In this document: positions 17,066 to 23,349 of the stretch, in pieces
Layout: each line of letters starts with the position of its first letter
How positions within the stretch are numbered: position 1 is the first letter of the stretch
Position numbers and translations under genes: made by a program
From: Syntrophobacterales bacterium
GTDB lineage: Bacteria; Desulfobacterota; Desulfobaccia; Desulfobaccales; 0-14-0-80-60-11
NCBI GenBank assembly: GCA_023229795.1
Contig: JALNYP010000051.1
Coordinates: 1 to 27,979 of the forward strand
DNA: 27,979 nt
Reading direction: 5' to 3'
Notes under the pieces: generated by a model
Databases searched by the model: none
What the model saw: only the letters and a program-made list of their open reading frames with translations
What the model was told of the DNA's origin: nothing

Positions 17066-17821
17066 TTAACGGCCAGAAACGGTGGTGTCGATGCCAACCT
17101 GGCCGGCGCCGCCCGGCCCCATCGGATAAATGGCCAGCGTTCGGGCTTGGGGCACCACCTTGTTGATATATTGGTCAACCCAGTCATCCACCTTGGTGAT
17201 GGCCGTGGGCGGCACATACACCACGTCCCGAGCCTGGAGGTAAAAAGTCTCGGTCTCTTTGCCCTTCAAAACGTCGTTGAGATTGATGACGCAGCCGTAA
17301 TTGCGACCATCCCGCTGGCGCACCACCAGGACCTGCTTCAAATCCGCAGTCGGCCGGGTGCCGCCGCCCACCTCCATGACCGCCTCCAAAACCGTCAGGC
17401 GTCCGGGCATTTGCACCGGGCCGGGCCGTTTTACTTCGCCGCTGACCCACACGCGGCTGTCATTGAGCCGCCGGACCATGATCGTCAGATTGGGCTCTTT
17501 CAACTGGGCAGAATAGAGTTTCACCAAAGTCCGGTGCAGATTGGCGGGAGTCTTCCCCTGCACCGGCACATCTCCGATAAGCTGCAGGGTGATAAAGCCA
17601 TCAGGCCGGACGATCTGGCTTTCGTCCAATTCAGGCAAATAAAAGAACTTAATATCGAGGACATCTCCCGCACCTAAAGTCAAGGGGGGGATGGGTTCGG
17701 CAGCCATCGTGGCCTCAGACCGGGCCGGCGCCATGGAACTGCAGCCGGACAGGCAACTTCCCAGAGACAGGAGGAGTAAAAGCATCAGGATGACTTGGCG
17801 GTCAGATCTATCGGTTAACAT
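17066..17821 (-). CDS. Polysaccharide export lipoprotein (Wza/PES family)
   Basis: This 251-residue outer-membrane export protein passes polymer through the periplasm and outer membrane. A lipoprotein signal ends in lipobox LSGC (24-27), with Ser at +2, consistent with outer-membrane sorting. The PES domain follows (LGAGDVLDIKFFYLPELDES, then VRPDGFITLQLIGDV), then one SLBB-type repeat (VWVSGEVKRPGPVQMPG). The protein is shorter than E. coli Wza and lacks a long C-terminal helix region, as in many exosortase- or EPS-linked PES proteins. The ATG at 17821 has GGGAG with 8-nt spacing; the longer frame to 17875 would hide the signal peptide. Confidence 0.92.
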   Translation of the reverse strand: MLTDRSDRQVILMLLLLLSLGSCLSGCSSMAPARSEATMAAEPIPPLTLGAGDVLDIKFFYLPELDESQIVRPDGFITLQLIGDVPVQGKTPANLHRTLVKLYSAQLKEPNLTIMVRRLNDSRVWVSGEVKRPGPVQMPGRLTVLEAVMEVGGGTRPTADLKQVLVVRQRDGRNYGCVINLNDVLKGKETETFYLQARDVVYVPPTAITKVDDWVDQYINKVVPQARTLAIYPMGPGGAGQVGIDTTVSGR

Positions 17822-17908
17822 CTCGCAATCTCCCGCTGCAGACGCCGGGCAACTGCCGGGCGAGGGCCAAATCAACTTTCCCAGGGCTCCAACCGCGGCT
17901 AAGGGGCC

Positions 17909-20074
17909 TTAAATGATGTTGTACAGCATCTTGGGAATGACAAAACGCCGCTTGTTCAAAACGATACCCAGCAATCTGGCGTTGTTCTTCAAATTGTGCT
18001 CAATACTGGCGATGCTCTCGAAGCGGGTACGATTGGCTTCGGCAACGAGAATGACGCCGTCAACCTTGGTGGAGATATTGAGGCTGTCACTTGAAACGAG
18101 AATCGGAGCAGAATCGATCACCACGTAGGTGTACCGCTGACGGACCTCGTCCAGGAAGGCCGTGAATTTAAGGAGATCAAAGGGTGACATAACCTGGGTG
18201 GCGGCCTTGCCGACTGCCATCACCTCCAGGTTAGGCTTGAAAGTCGGCTGCACCACCTGCTGCAGCTCCAGTTCCTCGGTCAGGCAATTGAGCAAGCCCG
18301 GTTCTTTGGACAAGCCAAAGGTTTGGTGCACCGCCGGGTTGGCCAGGTTGGCGTCCACCAGCAGGATGCGATGGTCTAGGAGGTCACAGGCCATTTCCAG
18401 GGCCAGATTGCAGGCGGTAGTGCTGGCGCCGGCCTGCCGGTTGGCCGCGGTGACCTGGATAATCGCCATGGGATGAAACCTTTCCAGGAATCGTATGTGG
18501 GTCTTCAGGGTGCGGTAACTCTCCAGCAGTTCCGGGTAGCGTCGGGGTTCCGCCATCCATAAGGGCACGTCAACTTGGCCGGATCGATAAGGAATGCCCC
18601 CGCCCGAGGGTAATTTGGAGAAGATTCTGTCCTGCGACTCAGATTGGGGGGCTGAGCCCTGGGTGCTTTCAGAAGCGGCCCGGACCTCCTCCGGGATGAA
18701 GGTTAGGACCGCGGAACGGCAAGTCCGGATAATGTCTTCCGGCGTCTTCACGGTATGATCCATGTAATAGGCACTGAAGGCTCCGGCAACGCCGACAAAG
18801 GCGCCGATGACCAGGGAGAGAAAAGCCATCAGGAATTTTCTCGGAAAGATCGGCACCGAAGGGATCTTGGCCCAGTTGGTCACGGTGACATTGGAAGCCC
18901 GGGAAGCGTCCTGCTGCTCTTCGATGCGGGCCTCTTCGGTCTTATTCAGGTAGAGAAGATAATTCCTTTCAAACTGTTTTAATTCCCGCATGAGGCGGTC
19001 GTATTCCACCTGTTTTTCCGAGAGCAGCAGTGACTTGGTTTCGACTTCGCTGATATCCTGCTGCAATACCCTGCCATAGGAGTTTAAGCCGGAAAGATCC
19101 AGACTGTTGCCCTGCACGATATCCTTAATTTGCCTGTTATAGGCCCGCTTCAATTCCTCCACCTGACGGTTAATGGCCTGGTACTTGAGGCTCGATTTCT
19201 GATAGTGGACGGCAATGCGCTCCCGGTCGACGAGCAAGGGACTTATGTTCCGCACCAATTCCTCCAGAATGCCGCTTTGCATATCTTTGGTAAAGGCGCC
19301 CACTTCGCCGGTTTTTTTCAGATTACGTTTTTGGGCGCCGACTTTGGTCTGACGGTCGCTGATATTGGCCTGCACCAGGGCGAGGTTCTCCCGCAGCATG
19401 CGCAGCAATTCAATGTTGGCGTCATTCTGGGCCGTGATTTCGATAATGGACCATTCTTTCTTGAACTTTTCGAGATCATCTTCCGCCCCCTTCAGCCTGT
19501 CAGCAAAGAGTTGGGCCTGCTCAGCATAAAACTCCCTGGCTCCTTTGGGCCGATACAGGGCCACATGATATTCCACGTAATTACGCATTAGGCTATTGAC
19601 GATCTTGGTGATCATCTCCGGGGACTCGCCTGACAGGGAGATCTCAATGACGTTGGACAGGGGGATGGGCTTGATAGACAATTTCTTTTTCAGGGCCAAG
19701 ATCGCCTGATCTTCGGGAGAAGGCTGTACTGACAATCCCAAGGCCACCATCAGCTTGTGGACCTGGCCGAAAATATATTGCACCGCGCGGGAAAACCAGC
19801 TTTTCGGCTTCCCCGGTTTGGTCAGGTCCAGTTCCTTGACCACCGTACTCAACAACTGGGTGGATTGGAGAATGCTGACTTCCGAGGTAATCTCCTGCAC
19901 CCTCACCGGTAGGGTGCTCAAATGCGCGGCTGGCGGGGCCATGAGCTTGACGGCCTGTTCCAGCATGGGCTTGACCAGAATATTGCCGGTGACCTTATAA
20001 ATGGGTTCGGATAAAAAGGCCACCGCCAAGGTCACTACGATGATTGTGACCAGAACCCCTAAGAACACATGCAC
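17909..20074 (-). CDS. Wzz/BY-kinase-like chain-length protein with degenerate kinase motifs; 5' end contains an in-frame TAG
   Basis: The annotated frame from GTG 20074 encodes 721 residues. A Wzz domain has TM1 at about 3-21, long periplasmic coiled coils (about 150-410), and a proline-rich TM2 entry (IPSVPIFPRKF). A cytoplasmic P-loop domain follows (about 500-721). The P-loop reads QAGAST (547-552), with Ala550 where BY-kinases have Lys. Walker A' is VDANLANP (573-580), losing the second Asp and the Arg. Walker B Asp654 remains. Only one Tyr is near the C-terminus. The true 5' end is probably GTG 20158 (GGAG, 7-nt spacing), but codon 5 there is TAG (20144-20146); the codons after it encode a Wzz-like N-terminus. 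Polymer length control is the likely role. Confidence 0.85.
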   Translation of the reverse strand: MHVFLGVLVTIIVVTLAVAFLSEPIYKVTGNILVKPMLEQAVKLMAPPAAHLSTLPVRVQEITSEVSILQSTQLLSTVVKELDLTKPGKPKSWFSRAVQYIFGQVHKLMVALGLSVQPSPEDQAILALKKKLSIKPIPLSNVIEISLSGESPEMITKIVNSLMRNYVEYHVALYRPKGAREFYAEQAQLFADRLKGAEDDLEKFKKEWSIIEITAQNDANIELLRMLRENLALVQANISDRQTKVGAQKRNLKKTGEVGAFTKDMQSGILEELVRNISPLLVDRERIAVHYQKSSLKYQAINRQVEELKRAYNRQIKDIVQGNSLDLSGLNSYGRVLQQDISEVETKSLLLSEKQVEYDRLMRELKQFERNYLLYLNKTEEARIEEQQDASRASNVTVTNWAKIPSVPIFPRKFLMAFLSLVIGAFVGVAGAFSAYYMDHTVKTPEDIIRTCRSAVLTFIPEEVRAASESTQGSAPQSESQDRIFSKLPSGGGIPYRSGQVDVPLWMAEPRRYPELLESYRTLKTHIRFLERFHPMAIIQVTAANRQAGASTTACNLALEMACDLLDHRILLVDANLANPAVHQTFGLSKEPGLLNCLTEELELQQVVQPTFKPNLEVMAVGKAATQVMSPFDLLKFTAFLDEVRQRYTYVVIDSAPILVSSDSLNISTKVDGVILVAEANRTRFESIASIEHNLKNNARLLGIVLNKRRFVIPKMLYNII

Positions 20075-20162
20075 CTTGGTAAAAAAGATAGTCAGGAGGT
20101 CCCTGAAAGAGATTCTCCGGATGTTGTCTGGGGGCGATTCCTTCTATGCCTCATTCACCTTT

Positions 20163-20208
20163 CTGCTCCGGATATCCCGTCATTTGGAGCACTTTAGCCG
20201 CGGAGCAG
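20163..20208 (-). promoter_or_regulatory. Inverted repeat in the gap before the Wzz/kinase gene
   Basis: CTGCTCCG (20163-20170) and CGGAGCAG (20201-20208) are perfect 8-bp inverted copies separated by 30 bases. The minus-strand RNA would form this stem between the TPR stop and the Wzz start. It would bury the GGAG used by the putative GTG at 20158, so it could limit translation of the kinase-like gene. No experimental support is visible. Confidence 0.4.
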
Positions 20209-20209
20209 G

Positions 20210-21040
20210 TTATTCTTGCCCTTCCTTGAGAATGCGCTGACTGGCCCGGCGCTGGTAACCCGCCTCTTTCGGTCTCTGGTAGCCCGCCTCATCCGGGTCG
20301 CGGTACCCCATGATGGGCCCCTGCTGATACCCTTGATCGGGAGGCAGTTCCGGACCGGCGACCGCCTCGTAATACTCATTCATGGCGGCGTTGCCCCGGG
20401 CCCAGTGGTTATAGAGAAGCCTGGCCAGATGTTGGTTGTGGGGGTAAATGTACCTGATGAGGCGCAGCGTCACTTCCTTATCCATCCTTAACTCCAGGTG
20501 GATGCCATAAGTAGTGTTGTCGTAATAAGTCTCGGCCCAGCCGGGATCACAGGTATACGCCTTGAGCAGGGCCTCCGCGGCTTCTTCATATCTCGCCAGG
20601 TCTATCTTCACCAGTCCCAGGAATTGATAGGCCCGGGCATAATCCGACTTGAGGAGCACCGCCCGCTCCAAAGCTACGGCTGCCTCCTGGTATCGGTTCA
20701 GTTCCCGATAAGCCTTACCCAGGGAAAAGAAGGCCTGAGGCCAGCCGGGGTCCAGCACGGTGGCCTGGTGAAAAGCCTCGGCCGCCAGTGGGATACGCCG
20801 GGTAAATTCATAATGGCGCCCCAGGTGGTAGTAGGCCCGGCTGTCTCTGGGGTTACGCTGGATCATTTGCTTCCAATGATCCTCTTCCTGGGGGGAATAC
20901 TGCTCAAACCTTTGTTCCTGCGTGAGGCCGGGGGCGGCCCAGACGCTCAGGCATATCCACAAGATGAGACTGATCGAGATGACGCGGCCATAACCTTCAT
21001 AACTTCCCTTGACTTGGCGGTAGAGCAAAGTGATTCGCAC
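20210..21040 (-). CDS. TPR-repeat protein with Tyr-rich repeated C-terminal tail
   Basis: This 276-residue protein has an N-terminal hydrophobic signal or anchor (about 19-40, ISISLILWICLSVWAAPGLT) and three to four TPR units (about 65-170; for example YYHLGRHYEFTRRIPLAAEA and AFFSLGKAYRELNRYQEAA). The tail (about 235-270) contains imperfect repeats GYQ, GYR, EAGYQRP and EAGYQRR. TPR proteins in EPS loci usually scaffold the export or polymerisation complex in the periplasm. The GTG start directly follows the upstream TGA with GGAG 9 nt before it, so it is co-translated with the sugar transferase. Confidence 0.82.
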   Translation of the reverse strand: MRITLLYRQVKGSYEGYGRVISISLILWICLSVWAAPGLTQEQRFEQYSPQEEDHWKQMIQRNPRDSRAYYHLGRHYEFTRRIPLAAEAFHQATVLDPGWPQAFFSLGKAYRELNRYQEAAVALERAVLLKSDYARAYQFLGLVKIDLARYEEAAEALLKAYTCDPGWAETYYDNTTYGIHLELRMDKEVTLRLIRYIYPHNQHLARLLYNHWARGNAAMNEYYEAVAGPELPPDQGYQQGPIMGYRDPDEAGYQRPKEAGYQRRASQRILKEGQE

Positions 21041-22489
21041 TCAGTAAGCTCCGGTCCTTTTAAAAACCGCAATGACGGTCTTGGCCAGGATTTTCAGATC
21101 TAACCACAATGACCACTCATCGATGTACTTCATATCCAAATGCATCCAAATCTCAAAGGGCAGGCAGCTTCTGCCTTCAGCCTGCCAGAGACAGGTGATG
21201 CCGGGGCGAACGCTGAACCGGCGCCGGTGCCAGTCCTGGCTGAACCCCTGATAATCCCGTACCGGCAGGGGTCTGGGGCCCACCAGGCTCATATCTCCTT
21301 TCAATACATTGAAGAGTTGCGGCATTTCATCGAGACTGGTGCGCCGCAAGAAACGGCCCACCGTAGTGACCCGGGGATCTTCTTTGAGTTTAAATACCGG
21401 GCCGCTGGCTTCGTTCAGGGCCTCCAACTCTGCCTGCCTTTGTTCAGAATCCTTATACATCGTGCGGAATTTGATCATGCGGAAACGGCGCTTTTCGAGC
21501 CCCACCCGCTCCTGCACGAAAAAGACCGGCCCCGGGGAGTTGATTTTAATGGCCAGGGCAATCAGCAAGAAGGCCGGGGAGAGGAAGGCAATAAGCAGCA
21601 ACGACAGGAAGAAATCGAAACCCGCCTTGACCCAGACCGGCCATCCCTTCATCGCTCCGGTCTGCACGGTAACCAGGATAGAATCTTCAAAGAGGTCTAA
21701 TCTGGCCGGGGCCTGGACTTTCCGGAGGAATAAATAGCTGTCGGATATGCACCGGACCACGATCCCCTGCTCCACACATTGAGCAATAATATGGGTCATC
21801 TGATCGCGTAGGGATTCGATGGGTAGGTCGATTACCACTTCGTTGACGACGTTATTGCGCAAAAAACTCGGCAAGGAGGCAAAATTAGCTACCAGGGGGT
21901 ATCCGGACTCCAAGAACTTTTCAGTGCCACTCCAGGTATCGTCCACAAACCCGATGATGCGGTACCCCAATTCCATCCGGGATTCTATCTGCCTGGCAAA
22001 ATTCAAGGCTCGGAGATTGGTGCCCACGATTAATAAATTCTGCAGGTTTATCCCTCTGGAGCGCAGGCGTTCCAGGAAATACCTGAGAAGCAGCCGGGCG
22101 CAGATGGTGGTGCTGCTCGCGTAGGCCCAAAATAAGAAAACGACTCGCGGCGTCGCCAGTTGAATACGGAAGACAACACTCATGAGGAACAGCACCAAGG
22201 CGCCGAGAGCGGTGGCATTGATTATATCTATGATCTCAGCCTTCCAGGTGGTGAGGCGTTTGGAACGGTACAGACCGAAAATGGTAAAAATTTTGTGCCA
22301 GATTAATGCGAAACCGAGAAATAGAATGAGGTCGGTGACCAGAATGGGCCTGGCCAAGAGCTGAGGCAGAGAGACCAGGTTAATTTTTTTTGCAGACGAT
22401 GCCACTGCCAGGAACAGGCAGAAAACCAAGTTTCCGAGGTCGAAGAACTTCAACCCCCAAAACAAGATGCTCGGATGTAGATTGCCCAC
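21041..22489 (-). CDS. Undecaprenyl-phosphate hexose-1-phosphate transferase (polyisoprenyl PGT)
   Basis: This membrane enzyme begins EPS synthesis by moving a sugar-1-phosphate, commonly glucose or galactose, from its UDP form to undecaprenyl phosphate. It has four or five N-terminal membrane helices, a Rossmann-like CoA-binding domain (NLLIVGTNLRALNFARQI), a further helix, and the C-terminal catalytic bacterial sugar transferase domain. KFRTMYKDSE, RRTSLDEMPQLFNVLKGDMS and LVGPRPLP are the expected motifs, with the D-E catalytic pair in SLDEMPQ. The GTG at 22489 has GGGGGAG 11 nt upstream; a TTG at 22558 would add 23 residues but lacks a ribosome-binding site. It is the first gene of the EPS operon. 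Confidence 0.93.
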   Translation of the reverse strand: MGNLHPSILFWGLKFFDLGNLVFCLFLAVASSAKKINLVSLPQLLARPILVTDLILFLGFALIWHKIFTIFGLYRSKRLTTWKAEIIDIINATALGALVLFLMSVVFRIQLATPRVVFLFWAYASSTTICARLLLRYFLERLRSRGINLQNLLIVGTNLRALNFARQIESRMELGYRIIGFVDDTWSGTEKFLESGYPLVANFASLPSFLRNNVVNEVVIDLPIESLRDQMTHIIAQCVEQGIVVRCISDSYLFLRKVQAPARLDLFEDSILVTVQTGAMKGWPVWVKAGFDFFLSLLLIAFLSPAFLLIALAIKINSPGPVFFVQERVGLEKRRFRMIKFRTMYKDSEQRQAELEALNEASGPVFKLKEDPRVTTVGRFLRRTSLDEMPQLFNVLKGDMSLVGPRPLPVRDYQGFSQDWHRRRFSVRPGITCLWQAEGRSCLPFEIWMHLDMKYIDEWSLWLDLKILAKTVIAVFKRTGAY

Positions 22490-22815
22490 GGTCCGCCGCT
22501 CTCCCCCTGGCCACAAAACGCGACTAAAGTTGCCTTTGCCTAAAATCCGGGAAGCCAAGCCGGATATCTAAGGTGCTGGCCGCTCGCTGTCGTGCTTCAG
22601 AGATTTCATGAAACAAATTGCCTTTTCCGCAGCTGGATCTTGCCGCCTGGCTCAGAGGGGACCCAGTGACCCCAATAAAAATAGTTTTGCCACATTTCCT
22701 GAGTTGGAAACCACATACGGGCTATTTCGGAAAAAGAAGCAGGCAACTTTAACTATTTGCGGCACTATATGGCCTTGCTGCCTCAGCCTCCCAAAATTCA
22801 TGAGGGTGGGAATGA

Positions 22816-22853
22816 AAAAGCTCAAGGGTTAGCTTTTCAGCTAACCCCTTGAG
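22816..22853 (-). terminator. Leftward Rho-independent terminator in the EPS leader
   Basis: CTCAAGGGTTAGCT (22821-22834) pairs with AGCTAACCCCTTGAG (22839-22853) with one bulged base and loop TTTC. On the minus strand the stem is followed by CTTTTTC. No transcript-ending gene lies to its right on that strand, so it would act inside the 5' leader of the EPS operon, about 330 bp before the first start codon. Confidence 0.75.
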
Positions 22854-22887
22854 TTAAATCATCGGCGTATGTCAAGTTCTGCAAATT

Positions 22888-22923
22888 GCTCGGGCCCGAG
22901 CTTTTTTATTAGTTTTCCCGAGC
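22888..22923 (+). terminator. Rightward terminator-like palindrome with competing pairing
   Basis: The perfect palindrome GCTCGGGCCCGAGC (22888-22901) can fold as a 5-bp GC stem and is followed by T6 (22902-22907). A second copy of CCCGAGC at 22917-22923 can pair with GCTCGGG (22888-22894) instead, enclosing the T-run. This gives terminator and anti-terminator options ahead of the diguanylate cyclase gene. Confidence 0.5.
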
Positions 22924-22982
22924 CTGGGAGTCAACGGAAGGCCGCCTGGAATGAGCCCCAAATTGCCGTGCCGGGTCTCTCG

Positions 22983-23049
22983 GTCATGGCATAACCTCGG
23001 CCGGTGCAGATTTAGGTGATCTGGATTGATACCCCGCGCCGGCCATGAC
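22983..23049 (+). promoter_or_regulatory. Structured leader candidate with two alternative stems
   Basis: GTCATGGC (22983-22990) pairs with GCCATGAC (23042-23049). GGCCGGTGC (22999-23007) pairs with GCGCCGGCC (23036-23044) with one G-T wobble. The two share 23042-23044, so they compete at their edge or stack with a strained junction. I do not recognise a known riboswitch; the conserved GEMM (c-di-GMP) bases are not seen. Confidence 0.35.
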
Positions 23050-23186
23050 ATTCGGTTGACCTCATCTCTTATTGGAGAACCTCCTGAACCTTGCCGATAA
23101 AAAGAGGAAGACTTGCGGCCTTGTCTTGGAACGCCGCCGTAATCCCGAACTTAGGAGGGGTTTTTTGTCCAGGGGAGGAACTCGGA

Positions 23187-23261
23187 GTGGAAAGTTTCTC
23201 TATCGGCCGCACCATCATCTTGGGGCTGGCTATAGTCCTCGCGGGTGTAGCCTGCCTCTGA
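23187..23261 (+). CDS. Possible 24-residue hydrophobic peptide
   Basis: GTG at 23187 opens a 24-residue frame: M-E-S-F-S-I-G-R, then the hydrophobic run TIILGLAIVLAGVACL, then TGA. GGAGG at 23174-23178 is 8 nt upstream, an excellent ribosome-binding site. The LAGVAC ending resembles a lipobox, but too little follows for a normal lipoprotein. It could be a small membrane peptide or leader peptide of the diguanylate cyclase gene 88 bp downstream. I do not recognise it, and chance remains possible. Confidence 0.35.
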   Translation: MESFSIGRTIILGLAIVLAGVACL

Positions 23262-23298
23262 AGGATGCTTGCCAGGGCAATCCCTTTCTCTCGACACC

Positions 23299-23332
23299 AG
23301 AAACTTCCCGGGGGAGCGAAAACGAAGTTTCT
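23299..23332 (+). promoter_or_regulatory. Hairpin directly before the diguanylate cyclase ribosome-binding site
   Basis: AGAAACTTC (23299-23307) and GAAGTTTCT (23324-23332) form a 9-bp stem with a 16-base purine-rich loop. The GGAG used by the cyclase start lies only four bases after it (23337-23340). The position suits translational control. Confidence 0.45.
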
Positions 23333-23349
23333 CTACGGAGTCAAGTTCT

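Larger units (their letters stand above)
22490..23349. other. Divergent gene-poor leader region between EPS operon and diguanylate cyclase
   Basis: This 860-bp stretch contains no convincing long gene. It holds two terminator-like hairpins facing outward, a pair of mutually exclusive stems at 22983-23049, a possible 24-residue peptide gene, and a hairpin just before the cyclase ribosome-binding site. I found no clear -35/-10 pair. Its length and structure suggest long regulated leaders on both sides. Confidence 0.6.

Noticed and set aside
16987..17217. Upstream extension of the small membrane protein
   Set aside because: It overlaps the export lipoprotein gene and the added residues look like a shadow frame; only the last 58-73 residues look real.
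20144..20146. TAG read as pyrrolysine
   Set aside because: Several neighbouring genes end in TAG, and a Wzz cytoplasmic tail has no known need for pyrrolysine; a point mutation or error is simpler.
22608..22832. 74-residue + strand frame in the divergent region
   Set aside because: No ribosome-binding site, no recognisable domain, and its end runs into the leftward terminator hairpin.
22860..23349. Known c-di-GMP (GEMM) or cobalamin riboswitch
   Set aside because: The conserved bases of these classes are not visible in the leader.
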